A stretch of 34,068 nucleotides of DNA, from positions 1-34,068 of the forward strand of contig CAJTVY010000040.1 in the NCBI GenBank assembly GCA_910579925.1, read 5' to 3'. Origin of the DNA: an uncultured Dorea sp. (GTDB lineage Bacteria > Bacillota > Clostridia > Lachnospirales > Lachnospiraceae). The notes under the pieces were generated by a model. It did not search any database, was not told the origin of the DNA, and worked only from the letters and a program-made list of their open reading frames with translations. Shown here piece after piece: positions 21,902 through 29,814 of this stretch; position 1 is the stretch's first letter; each line of letters begins with the position of its first letter. Position numbers and translations under genes: made by a program.

Positions 21902-23695
21902 TTAGTTCCATATTCGCAGTTCGGAGAGAATGGAATCTGTGATTTCAGCAGCCTTATTCCCGGTTGTTTCGGATTCTCCCTGAATGTTTGTCGCAAAATA
22001 ATAAATGTGATCGGACTTTTCCACATATCCAATAAACCAGCCGTTGACATCCTGATCGTCAACACGCCCGGTTCCGGTTTTTCCATAAAAGGAACCCTCA
22101 GTCGTTGAGGCGAGATGGATAGCGTTTTTCACAGCGTCGATATTTTCTGGTGCAAACCGGAACTCATTATCATGGAATTTTTGTAACAGTTCAATTTGCT
22201 CGATTGGAGAAATCTTCAGAGAAGAATCTGTCCAATATAAATCTAAATCACTGCTGGTTATTTGATTCCCATATCCAATATCTTGTAAGAATGATTTGAC
22301 GGAGTCGAATCCTACTTGTGAATCAATCGTCTGAAAATACCAGTTTACGGAATTGTGCATGGCGGAATTCAAATCTTGACCTGCTTCCCACGAATCGAAA
22401 GGATAATCCTCTCCATTCCAAGTCATATTGGAAGAGGTTGATGTAATGATTTCAGATTCCAGACCAAGTAAAGCGTCGTAAATTTTATATGTAGAATTTG
22501 GTGTGATACGTTCCATGGCGGCCTCTATATTATAAATATTCCATGAGTTTGAATATGTATCGTACAAAACAAAACTGCCGTCGTATTTCTGAAAAAATTC
22601 GTTTAAATCCAGATGAAAGATGCGCCGCTCTTTTTCATCAAAGTGATAGTTGTCCGGGGCAGAAGCATAAATAGAAAGAACAGGCGCACATTCTAATAAA
22701 AGTGCGGTAATAAAGGCGTACACGATTATACCACGGACTTTTTTTAATAAAGTTTGTTTTCTAAAACCAGCAATATTGAGGACTCTTCGTTTCATTTGTT
22801 TCATGGTGCCGCCCATTCCCAGTGTAAACGGAAATGGAGAGAGGGAGATCTTTTCGGCTAAGTTAATAAGAGTAGTTCCGTATGCTTCAAAGTCTTCCTC
22901 GTGGAGTATTTGTAATACGGCAGAATCGCAGGCAATTTCTCTGTCGCAGCGCATTTCCTTTAAAGCATACCAGATAAGAGGATTAAACCAATATACAATA
23001 CCAGCGATATTCATAAAAATATTGATAAGAGTATCCTTGTGGCGGCAATGCTGTAATTCATGCAAGAGCATAAAACGCATATCCTTTGGATTAAAGTCGG
23101 AAATCAAATGGATGGGAATATAAATACGGGGTCTGAGAAAACCAACAGTAATCGGGGATTTTAAGAAAACCGTACTATATACAGGTATTGTTTCCTTAAT
23201 ATTCATTTCAGACAGGCATTGGTTCCAAACGTATTTTACTTTTTTGCTTTGTAGTGGCAATGCGGATTTTTCCAAAATGTGAAGTTGTCTCCAAGAATGA
23301 AATGCGAGTATGCTCATGATAACGATTCCAAATACCCATATAGTAAGAAGCAGGATATTAATAGTGGAAGGTGTCTTACTACTAATTGATACTGCAAAAT
23401 CATTCATTTTATCTATTGCATAATTCTGATCTATAGGTGTAAAATTTTGTGCTTCTGGATTTGCATTCAGCATTGTAGATTTTGTGAAACTGAACCATGA
23501 AAATATCCGTAAAAAACTGGTTGCATTATTTGGAAGAAATGGAACAGCGAGTAATACAAGTAGTACAAACCAAAAGTTATATTGAATTTGTGCAGATAAA
23601 TATTTCTTTAATAACTGTTTTAATCCAGTAATCACACCAATTAACAGGCATATATAAGCATTACAGATTAAAAAGCGTATACCAAAATTTAGCAT
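21902..23695 (-). CDS. blaR1: BlaR1/MecR1-family beta-lactam sensor-transducer
   Basis: This 597-residue protein, a normal length for the family, senses beta-lactams outside the cell and triggers inactivation of the BlaI repressor. The N-terminal half has about four membrane segments and an M56 zinc-peptidase domain with HELQH in LLHELQHCRHKD (about residue 208) and the downstream EMRCDREIACD ligand region. The C-terminal outer domain is a class-D-like penicillin-binding sensor: Ser401 in NSTYKIYDALLGLE (acylated serine, Lys404), YGN, and KTGTG near the end. It follows blaI by 18 bases and shares its operator-promoter. No beta-lactamase or penicillin-binding protein gene is adjacent, so the target is elsewhere, or the pair is an orphan. 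Confidence 0.94.
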   Translation of the reverse strand: MLNFGIRFLICNAYICLLIGVITGLKQLLKKYLSAQIQYNFWFVLLVLLAVPFLPNNATSFLRIFSWFSFTKSTMLNANPEAQNFTPIDQNYAIDKMNDFAVSISSKTPSTINILLLTIWVFGIVIMSILAFHSWRQLHILEKSALPLQSKKVKYVWNQCLSEMNIKETIPVYSTVFLKSPITVGFLRPRIYIPIHLISDFNPKDMRFMLLHELQHCRHKDTLINIFMNIAGIVYWFNPLIWYALKEMRCDREIACDSAVLQILHEEDFEAYGTTLINLAEKISLSPFPFTLGMGGTMKQMKRRVLNIAGFRKQTLLKKVRGIIVYAFITALLLECAPVLSIYASAPDNYHFDEKERRIFHLDLNEFFQKYDGSFVLYDTYSNSWNIYNIEAAMERITPNSTYKIYDALLGLESEIITSTSSNMTWNGEDYPFDSWEAGQDLNSAMHNSVNWYFQTIDSQVGFDSVKSFLQDIGYGNQITSSDLDLYWTDSSLKISPIEQIELLQKFHDNEFRFAPENIDAVKNAIHLASTTEGSFYGKTGTGRVDDQDVNGWFIGYVEKSDHIYYFATNIQGESETTGNKAAEITDSILSELRIWN

Positions 23696-23713
23696 AGAGT
23701 TCCCCCCTCTTTC

Positions 23714-24088
23714 TTATTCCTGATGAGTGGAAAGAAGGTGGCGCAGAGTATCTAGTTCTGCTTTGGACAGTTTATCGTCTTCAAGGTAAGAGGCCAGCAT
23801 GGATGTAATATTTCCGTTATAATACCGTTTTAAAAAAGAATTGCTTTCCTGCCGGATATAGTCGTTTTCTTCTACCAAAGGCGTATATATAAACATGCGA
23901 CTTTGTTTTTCATAAGTCAGAGCTTTTTTGGTAACAAGTCTTTTTAGCAGTGTTTGTATGGTTTTGGGATTCCAGTTTGTTGTTTTTGTTAATTTTTCTG
24001 TCACTTCATTTGTGCTGATTGGAGCATATTTCCAGACAATTTTCATTACTTCAAATTCTGCTTCAGAAATTTGCGGTAGATTGCTCAT
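23714..24088 (-). CDS. blaI: BlaI/MecI-family transcriptional repressor
   Basis: This winged-helix repressor of 124 residues opens LPQISEAEFEVMKIVWKYAP and continues STNEVTEKL and NPKTIQTLLKRLVTKKALT, the full BlaI signature. The C-terminal helices (SKAELDTLRHLL) form the dimer part that is lost when the repressor is cleaved. The frame can extend to a TTG at 24103, but ATG 24088 (MSNLPQIS) follows GGAGG and matches the family start. A palindrome and promoter directly upstream indicate self-repression with blaR1. Confidence 0.95.
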   Translation of the reverse strand: MSNLPQISEAEFEVMKIVWKYAPISTNEVTEKLTKTTNWNPKTIQTLLKRLVTKKALTYEKQSRMFIYTPLVEENDYIRQESNSFLKRYYNGNITSMLASYLEDDKLSKAELDTLRHLLSTHQE

Positions 24089-24106
24089 AGATGATCCCTC
24101 CAAATC

Positions 24107-24118
24107 TTACGAATGTAA
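24107..24118. promoter_or_regulatory. BlaI operator
   Basis: TTACGAATGTAA (TTAC-N4-GTAA) resembles the TACA/TGTA dyads bound by BlaI and MecI. It lies just downstream of the -10 box, over the expected start region of the blaI-blaR1 transcript. Confidence 0.72.
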
Positions 24119-24125
24119 TAAAAAT

Positions 24126-24154
24126 ATTATAATAGCATTTTATAGGAAAGTCAA
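24126..24154 (-). promoter_or_regulatory. sigma-A promoter of blaI-blaR1
   Basis: On the minus strand TTGACT (24154-24149), a 17-base spacer and TATAAT (24131-24126). The transcript would start near 24119, within or next to the operator dyad. Confidence 0.87.
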
Positions 24155-24159
24155 ATGAA

Positions 24160-24555
24160 AGATTATGAAAGAAGCTTGTTGCGGCAGAGAATGATTTTGA
24201 GATAAAGTCTATATGCTTTAGCATTGTAATGATGCTTTTCGATCATTCAAATTATCCGCGGTTTTTGATGTGCCTGGATGTGATATTGAACTTCCAGAGA
24301 AGAAGGAACGGATAAAAATATATGTAAAGAATTTTATGCTGTCTGCAATACGCATTACGAATCATTAAGAATGAATAAAGGCTATTTTTCTTTGCCCGGC
24401 TGAATTTTATGAATGAAGCTCCAGAAACTTGCAGATCTGAATGAAATGGATGATATTTGGGACATACAAGCAGAAAGACAGACATGAATAGAGTACGGGT
24501 ATAATGGTAATGCTGTTGCATTTTGAAGGAAGGAATCCTATAATAGAAACCATAA
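24160..24555. other. gene-free region with weak coding remnants
   Basis: No complete gene with a ribosome site is visible. Short stretches look like decayed coding sequence, for example IELPEKKERIKIYVKNFMLS near 24273 and a 24-codon frame beginning MKLQKLADLNEMDDIWDI near 24416, both on the plus strand. A TATAAT at 24501 may be the -10 box for the zinc-ribbon gene. Confidence 0.4.
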
Positions 24556-24576
24556 ATGGAAGGGGGATTCATTCCG

Positions 24577-24948
24577 ATGTTTTTTATCATGGGAGTTACG
24601 CAGGGAAGAAAGAATTTTGACCATGATCAGATTGTGGTTTGCGGGCATTGTGGTTCTTATGGAAGATATCAGGTGTACATGACTTACATGTGTTTGTCGT
24701 TATTCTTTATCCCCTGTTTAAAATGGAACAGACGGTACTATGTACAGAATACATGCTGCGATACGGTTTACTCTCTTGCACCGGAGATTGGAAAGCAGGT
24801 CGCAAGGGGAGAAAATGTAGAAATCCTGCCTGAACACCTGATAAAGGTGCAGGCAGGATACAAAAGCAGATACAAAAGGTGTGGGAACTGTGGATTCGAG
24901 ACGCAGGAAGAATTTGAATTCTGCCCGAAATGTGGAAGGAGATTTTGA
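24577..24948 (+). CDS. zinc-ribbon domain protein
   Basis: This 123-residue protein of unknown function has two metal-binding parts. An N-terminal CGHCGSYGRYQVYMTYMCLS block is followed by a hydrophobic stretch (LSLFFIPCLKWNRRYYV) and CC in NTCCDTVY. A C-terminal zinc ribbon has CGNC and CPKC about 14 residues apart. The ATG at 24577 follows AAGGGGG with normal spacing, and the in-frame ATG at 24556 precedes that site. Similar proteins are common in Clostridia as single genes. Right after it, a 12-codon frame with MGNTNTETSKWQ at 24950-24988 overlaps its stop and looks like the first codons of a lost neighbour. Confidence 0.82.
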   Translation: MFFIMGVTQGRKNFDHDQIVVCGHCGSYGRYQVYMTYMCLSLFFIPCLKWNRRYYVQNTCCDTVYSLAPEIGKQVARGENVEILPEHLIKVQAGYKSRYKRCGNCGFETQEEFEFCPKCGRRF

Positions 24949-25066
24949 CATGGGTAATACAAACACGGAAACGTCGAAGTGGCAGTGAGAAAATATCTTT
25001 AGATGGCTCTTAAGCATTAAAATAATCAGTCTTGACAAACAGTATAAGATTTGCCACCCTAATATT

Positions 25067-25080
25067 GTCAATAAATTGAC
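25067..25080. promoter_or_regulatory. palindrome upstream of the MarR gene, likely MarR operator
   Basis: GTCAATAAATTGAC has perfect six-base arms around AA. It lies in a short AT-rich region with further TTGAC copies at 25032 and 25091, and 21 bases before the AGGAGG site of the MarR gene. Position and size fit an autoregulatory MarR site. Confidence 0.6.
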
Positions 25081-25105
25081 TGTATTGTAATTGACTTTAT
25101 AGGAG

Positions 25106-25579
25106 GTGGAAGGTATAACAAAGGAAACCAAGAAAAACGCATATCTGTATTGCAAATTTCGGGATGAGCAGCTTGCATTGTATGATGAGTATGCGAAACG
25201 TCATGGAATGCTGATGAAGACACTGTTAGTAGTTAACGTTTTATATTATGACGATTTCTATGGCAAGGGCGGCGTAACACAGACGGAGATTTGTGGGCGC
25301 ACCTTTCAGTCTAAACAGACAGTCAATCTGATTATACGAAATCTTTTAAGCGAAGCATATGTAACGGTTGAAGAGCGAAAAGAAAATAAACGAGAGAAAT
25401 TAGTCCGGATAACCGAAGCTGGAAAGGCTTATTGTGAAAAAGTTGTCCGCCACATCACATGGGCAGAAGATACGGCAATGTCTATGTTTACACAGGAGGA
25501 GCAAAAACAATTAATTGACCTCTCACGGACATTTACAAAAAATCTGACAGAGCTTATCAGTCGGCAAACGGAGGATTAA
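25106..25579 (+). CDS. MarR-family regulator (start codon unusual or lost)
   Basis: This winged-helix regulator of about 155 residues has TQTEICGRTFQSKQTVNLII as the recognition region, KREKLVRITEAGKAY as the wing, and helical dimer ends. The start is a problem. The only standard start codon, GTG at 25106, shares its first base with the AGGAGG ribosome site (25101-25106), so it cannot be used with it. Eight bases after that site, at 25115, stands ATA followed by ACAAAGGAAACC, where an ATG would be expected. I infer that an ATG mutated to ATA, or that ATA is used weakly. The gene is three bases ahead of a nitroreductase that is itself broken, so the whole unit may be decaying. Confidence 0.8.
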   Translation: MEGITKETKKNAYLYCKFRDEQLALYDEYAKRHGMLMKTLLVVNVLYYDDFYGKGGVTQTEICGRTFQSKQTVNLIIRNLLSEAYVTVEERKENKREKLVRITEAGKAYCEKVVRHITWAEDTAMSMFTQEEQKQLIDLSRTFTKNLTELISRQTED

Positions 25580-25582
25580 ATT

Positions 25583-26100
25583 ATGGAATTTTATGAAGCA
25601 ATTAACAAAAGGAAAACGACGAGGGAATTTTTAGATACAGAGGTCGATTTTGAGGTCATTAAAAGAATTTTGGGAGCAGGAAACAAGGCTCCCACTTGGG
25701 ATCATAACCGCAATTGGCAGTTTATCGTTTTAAGAACCGATGAAGAAAAGGAATATGCCTTTTCCGAAGCCAAAGCTGTTGCAGATAAATTCAATGCCGA
25801 CAGGTATCATTCAAATCAAAAGAATTGAACGGCGAGTATGTTTCCAAATTAAATCCTTTTGCTACTATTTGGTGTGTGATAGAAAATATCTTTTTAGCGG
25901 CAACGGCAGAAGGTTTATTCTGCTCAATGCGTATACCGCTGAATAAGGAACACGATATTGTTAAGAAAAAAATGAAAGTGCCGCCGACCTATATGATACC
26001 CGCATTTATCGGTATTGGTTACGCAAATCCCGAAGAAGTGCAATTAGAACAATATAATCCTGATATAGAGAAACAAATCCGTTTTGGGAGATGGAAATGA
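25583..26100 (+). pseudogene. frameshifted nitroreductase-family gene
   Basis: The first part (25583-25828) reads MEFYEAINKRKTTREFLDTE and APTWDHNRNWQFIVL, the FMN-binding N-terminus of nitroreductases. It ends abruptly after HSNQKN. A second frame from about 25829 continues with NPFATIWCVIENIFLAATAE and then GLFCSMRIPL, and PPTYMIPAFIGIGYANPEE, the family C-terminus. The combined length of about 170 residues is shorter than the roughly 190-200 residues normal for the family, so a small deletion with frame change occurred near 25815-25830. The lost piece would cover part of the dimer interface. The intact form would have reduced nitro- or quinone-like compounds under MarR control. Confidence 0.85.
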
Positions 26101-26987
26101 TTATAAAAGAAATTACGACAAAAAGCATTATATCAAAATCAAATCTGCCTGTTTGTGAGTATGCGGTCAATCCCTATGTGGGTTGTACTCACGCTTGTAA
26201 ATACTGTTATGCTTCTTTTATGAAACGTTTTACAAACCATCCCGAACCGTGGGGTGAGTTTCTTGACGTAAAGCATTGGGATAAAATTAAAAACCCGAAA
26301 AAGTATGCGGGCAAGGAATTGTTTATCGGGTCTGTTACAGACCCATATCATCCGCAGGAAGAAGTCTATGGACGCACAAGAACTTTGTTGACCGAGCTTA
26401 AAGGCAGCGGAGCAAAACTCTCTATCGCAACAAAATCAGACTTGATTTTGCGTGATTTAGATTTGATAAAAACTTTTCCAGACGCTCGTGTATCATGGTC
26501 AATCAATACGCTTGATGAAACTTTTAAAGATGATATGGATAAAGCGGTGTCTATTGATCGTCGTTTTGACGCTATGAAAGCATTCTACAAAGCCGGTGTT
26601 CGTACCACCTGTTTTATCTCGCCTATTTTCCCGGCGATTACTGATGTAAAAGCGATTATTGGACAGGCAAGAGAATACTGTAATTTGATTTGGCTGGAAA
26701 ATCTCAATCTTCGTGGCAGTTATAAGGCGGTTATCATGGACTATATTGTCGAGAAATACCCAAACTTGCTGCCCCTCTACCAGGGGATTTATAAACGAGG
26801 TGACCGTAGCTATTGGGAAAATCTTGACGCAGAATTACAGGAGTATGCCGCTGAAATCGGACTTGATTATGTGACAAATGACGATAGTATGAGCAGACCT
26901 TTTTTTGCGCCGCCTGTGATTGTCAATTATTTTTATCATAGTGAAATCAAAAAGTCTGCACGAAAAGGTGGTGAAAATAATGCCTGA
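26097..26987 (+). CDS. radical SAM protein, spore photoproduct lyase-like family
   Basis: This is a protein of about 296 residues that binds a 4Fe-4S cluster and S-adenosylmethionine through CTHACKYCY, a CxxxCxxC motif with cysteines near residues 30, 34 and 37 counted from ATG 26097. It further has ELFIGSVTDPYHPQE and KLSIATKSDLILRDLDL, patterns of the SPL-like branch. The usual spore photoproduct lyase is longer and has extra N-terminal sequence, so true lyase activity is not certain. The start at 26097 overlaps the nitroreductase stop (ATGA) and has GGGAG in front, while an ATG at 26091 is also open. It overlaps the Fpg gene by eight bases, which argues for a shared DNA-damage role. Confidence 0.88.
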   Translation: MIIKEITTKSIISKSNLPVCEYAVNPYVGCTHACKYCYASFMKRFTNHPEPWGEFLDVKHWDKIKNPKKYAGKELFIGSVTDPYHPQEEVYGRTRTLLTELKGSGAKLSIATKSDLILRDLDLIKTFPDARVSWSINTLDETFKDDMDKAVSIDRRFDAMKAFYKAGVRTTCFISPIFPAITDVKAIIGQAREYCNLIWLENLNLRGSYKAVIMDYIVEKYPNLLPLYQGIYKRGDRSYWENLDAELQEYAAEIGLDYVTNDDSMSRPFFAPPVIVNYFYHSEIKKSARKGGENNA

Positions 26988-27804
26988 ATTGCCTGAAATA
27001 GAAACAATCAAAAATGTAGTTGAGCCACAGATACAGGGGCTTACGATTGAAAATGTACTTGTCAGCCGCCCAGAGGTCATTGTGCATCCGACAGCAGATG
27101 AATTTTGTGAAAATGTGACAGGACGGACAATCTCTTCTATGGCACGCAGAGGGAAATTTTTGATTGTCAATTTGGACAATCAAAGCAGAATAATTCTGCA
27201 CTTGCGAATGACTGGGTGTTTACTTGTTACTTCGTCCGATTATCAACTGGAAAAGCATACACATATCATTATACAATTAAGCAATGGAATGGAACTACGC
27301 TTTTCTGATACTCGTCGTTTTGGGCGATTTTGGCTGATACGAAATGATGAAAAAGATACATACAGCGGTATTGAAAAGTTGGGATTAGAGCCACTGTCTG
27401 CCGAGTGCAACTCCGAATATCTACAATCCCGATTAGAGAAACGGAAAAAAGCAATCAAAAAGTGTCTGCTCGACCAAAGCGTGATTGCTGGAATAGGCAA
27501 TATCTATTCCGATGAAATCCTATATCGTGCAAGGATAAATCCCTCTGCCCCCGCAAACGGTCTGAGCGTTAGCGAATGGGAACGCCTTGCCATTGAGATT
27601 GCCGACTGTTTGCATTACTTCATTGATAAAAATAGTATCTCGCAAGAGGATTACTTGATAACAAAAGGTCAGGACTACCGCAATACTCCATTTCTGCAAG
27701 TGTACGGTCACGCCGGCGAGCCTTGCCGGAATTGCGGGAATACATTGTGTCGTACCGTGATCGGCGGCAGGAGCAGCGTGTATTGTCCTGCTTGTCAGAA
27801 ATGA
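26980..27804 (+). CDS. mutM: formamidopyrimidine-DNA glycosylase (Fpg/MutM-type)
   Basis: This 274-residue base-excision repair enzyme removes oxidised purines and nicks the site. The mature N-terminus PELPEIETI has catalytic Pro2 and Glu3. Lys59 in RRGKFLIV and the loop FSDTRRFGRF are family DNA contacts, and GIGNIYSDEILYRARINP is the helix-two-turn-helix. The C-terminal zinc finger is CRNC...CPAC, the last part of the protein. The frame is open upstream to 26920, but only ATG 26980 gives the required MPELPE start. It overlaps the radical SAM gene by eight bases. Whether this is the main cellular copy or an extra one cannot be told from this window. Confidence 0.96.
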   Translation: MPELPEIETIKNVVEPQIQGLTIENVLVSRPEVIVHPTADEFCENVTGRTISSMARRGKFLIVNLDNQSRIILHLRMTGCLLVTSSDYQLEKHTHIIIQLSNGMELRFSDTRRFGRFWLIRNDEKDTYSGIEKLGLEPLSAECNSEYLQSRLEKRKKAIKKCLLDQSVIAGIGNIYSDEILYRARINPSAPANGLSVSEWERLAIEIADCLHYFIDKNSISQEDYLITKGQDYRNTPFLQVYGHAGEPCRNCGNTLCRTVIGGRSSVYCPACQK

Positions 27805-27877
27805 GGAAAAGAGAAGAATAGAAATGCTGATGCGTCTGGCTTTTTGGTGATATGTTGTCCACTCGATCAATGGGAAA

Positions 27878-28460
27878 TTATAGTAAATAACTTATAGCGA
27901 TGAAAAGATAGCTATATAAGTATTTCCTGTTTAATCTTAAATACATTACACCGCTGAGAACAGAAAATATTATAGTGGAAATTCCGTTCCATATTTCAAG
28001 GCCTACTCCTCTCGATACGAAATGAAACGTTCCCCATGTCAAAGCCAATATAATGCCGCTAAAAGGAATTGGATTTTCTTTTTTCAACAAGGTTTCAATT
28101 GCTTTTTGCCCATATATTATGATTAGAATGACAAGCATTACTTCAAATAGATAGTATAAATATTGCACACAAAATTGGAATACAGTTTTACCCTGTGTTT
28201 CTCCGATGAACTTTAATGTATGCCAATCAATGAAAGTGATAATATTTCCTTGAAAAAAACAGAAGAATACCAATGAAAATCGCCCACATAAAAACCATTA
28301 TGATACAATGAATGCTTCTCTGCTGCATTGTATCATTCTGTATATCTATATGTAGGAATGTAACTTCAATTACGAATATTGACAGATATTCAAGCATAAA
28401 TGCTCCAAATGAGAGCAGGCTCAACCATAAATATTTTGTCCATTTTACTTCTCTAACCAT
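27878..28460 (-). pseudogene. frameshifted polytopic membrane protein (CPBP/CAAX-like)
   Basis: Two minus-strand frames make one protein. From ATG 28460 (after AAGGTGAG) the reading begins VREVKWTKYLWLSLLSFGAF and runs to GILLFF. The frame must then change at the T7 run (plus-strand A7 at 28253-28259) to continue QGNIITFIDWHTLKFIGE, membrane segments and LALTWGTFHFVSRG. The whole would be about 190 residues with five or six membrane segments. WGTFHF recalls the second histidine motif of CPBP-type membrane proteases, but the EExxxR motif is not seen. A one-base change in the T7 run is the only defect, so a sequencing error or reversible slippage remains possible. Confidence 0.7.
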
Positions 28461-28522
28461 TATTCTCACCTTATGAAATTTCGATTTCTTTTTATACTTG
28501 ACTTCCCGACAAACTGGAATTT

Positions 28523-29020
28523 TTAACGAAACATTTTTGATAAGTAATCATCTATATCAGTTCTTGAGCGAAAGACATAAATGCTTTTTTCGCTTTTGTA
28601 TCTATCAAGCAATTCATATACGATTGGCAATTCATTTTTAGGGAAATCAATAATCCATTGTCTAAATTCTTCATCAAATTTTGTCTCTATCCATGGCATA
28701 TCTACACGTTGTTTTCCTATGCGTGATTCTGCTCCAGCCAAACATTCCTCTACCGGAAAATCCAGTAAAAATATAGTTTCACACGATTGTATACGCATTT
28801 CAAGTGTTCTTCCGTAATTTCCATCAATAATCCATTTGTCCTTTAAAATAATTTCTTTTAATTTCTCATCAAATATATTTCTGTCAACCGTTGTCCTGTC
28901 AGGCTTGTGCCATAACATATCAAGATAATATAGAGGCAAGTGAGTTTTATCGCTCAGTATTCTCGCAAATGTGCTTTTTCCTGCACCCGGACAACCAATT
29001 ACTATTGCTTTTTGAAACAT
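28523..29020 (-). CDS. P-loop kinase, DNA topology modulation protein (FlaR-like)
   Basis: This 165-residue nucleotide-binding protein has a Walker A GCPGAGKST at residues 9-17, then LPLYYLDMLWHKPD, DKWIIDGNYGRTLEMRI and a Walker B-like strand IFLLDFPVEECL. The adenylate-kinase-like fold and these motifs match the family annotated as topology modulation protein, whose substrate is not established. It starts with ATG at 29020, behind GGAGGT at 29035-29030. It reads on the opposite strand to the Fpg and tnpV genes and stands alone. Confidence 0.85.
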   Translation of the reverse strand: MFQKAIVIGCPGAGKSTFARILSDKTHLPLYYLDMLWHKPDRTTVDRNIFDEKLKEIILKDKWIIDGNYGRTLEMRIQSCETIFLLDFPVEECLAGAESRIGKQRVDMPWIETKFDEEFRQWIIDFPKNELPIVYELLDRYKSEKSIYVFRSRTDIDDYLSKMFR

Positions 29021-29323
29021 AAAAAGTTTACCTCCAAAAAAACGATCTGTTTGATAAATTGCGATTTGAATATCAGTAAATTATGACCTCTCAACAGAGG
29101 TTACAGTGTTTTAATAAAATCCTCCAAAAGCCTTGAAAATAAAGGATTTATCGCAATGTGTTCGCCTTATCTCTTTATACGGTTACACACAAGTTTACTC
29201 TTTCCCTCCTTGCTCATAAGGGCAAATGCAAGGGCAAGAAAATCTCATAACAAGATATAACAAAGTGTGGTAATCGGAGAACTGTGATGTATGTGCGAAT
29301 ATATTATAACGGAGGATCTTTCA
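29021..29323. other. gene-free region before tnpV
   Basis: No gene is visible. It contains one short hairpin, ACCTCT-CAAC-AGAGGT (29086-29101), and an AT-rich stretch. The region may be the left flank of the tnpV-bearing mobile segment, but no inverted repeat or target duplication could be found by eye. Confidence 0.4.
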
Positions 29324-29704
29324 ATGGACAAGTATATTTACGATGATAAAAATGGTCTGTGGTATGAACTGCAAGGAGATTATTATATTCCTTGTCTTAT
29401 CTTACCAGCCGAAAAAAAAGAACAGCCTATCGGTTTGTGGGGACAGCGGCACTTGCGGTATCTGAAAGAATACCACAGAAATACATACACAACGCTACTT
29501 ACAAGCGGTAGGCTGAACACTTACCTTGCCGATATAGATAAACAAGCACAGGAGTGTATGGAAAGACTTACAGAGCAGATGAAACGGGCGCAGGGTATCA
29601 CAGAGCAGCTAAAGACGGAAAACGCTTTAGAATGGACACAGAGAATGAATAACATACGAGCGTGTGCAAAGGAGATTATAGAAAAGGAAATCATCTTTGC
29701 ATAA
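29324..29704 (+). CDS. tnpV: TnpV family transposon-encoded protein
   Basis: This 126-residue protein matches TnpV, found on Tn4451-like and related clostridial mobile elements. The pattern is MDKYIYDDKNGLWYELQGDY, GLWGQRHLRYLKEYHR and SGRLNTYLADIDKQAQECME, with a coiled C-terminus. Its biochemical role is unknown. ATG 29324 lies after GGAGG (29312-29316), and the upstream extension to 29291 contains that site and is rejected. It marks the start of the transposon-derived right end of the window. Confidence 0.87.
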   Translation: MDKYIYDDKNGLWYELQGDYYIPCLILPAEKKEQPIGLWGQRHLRYLKEYHRNTYTTLLTSGRLNTYLADIDKQAQECMERLTEQMKRAQGITEQLKTENALEWTQRMNNIRACAKEIIEKEIIFA

Positions 29705-29712
29705 TTACAGAA

Positions 29713-29750
29713 AGGCGGTAGAGAAAAATCTTTGCCGCCTAAAAATTTTT
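29713..29750 (+). terminator. terminator after tnpV
   Basis: AGGCGG (29713-29718) pairs with CCGCCT (29735-29740), followed by AAAAATTTTT. The stem is short and the T-run is separated by five A residues, so efficiency is uncertain. Confidence 0.5.
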
Positions 29751-29761
29751 AAAAAAAGGTC

Positions 29762-29792
29762 TTGTTTGTGACGCTGCGTAATGATTTATAAT
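29762..29792 (+). promoter_or_regulatory. MerR-type promoter of the second drug-type MerR gene
   Basis: TTGTTT (29762-29767), a 19-base spacer and TATAAT (29787-29792). The spacer contains ACGCTGCGT, a perfect nine-base palindrome inside TGACGCTGCGTAAT. It matches the promoter at 18762-18792 in 13 of 19 spacer bases. Confidence 0.78.
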
Positions 29793-29814
29793 AGGTGTCA
29801 GGAGGTAAATAATT

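Noticed and set aside
24252..24590. 112-codon minus-strand frame before the zinc-ribbon gene
   Set aside because: Low-complexity, no ribosome site, overlaps the start of a supported gene.
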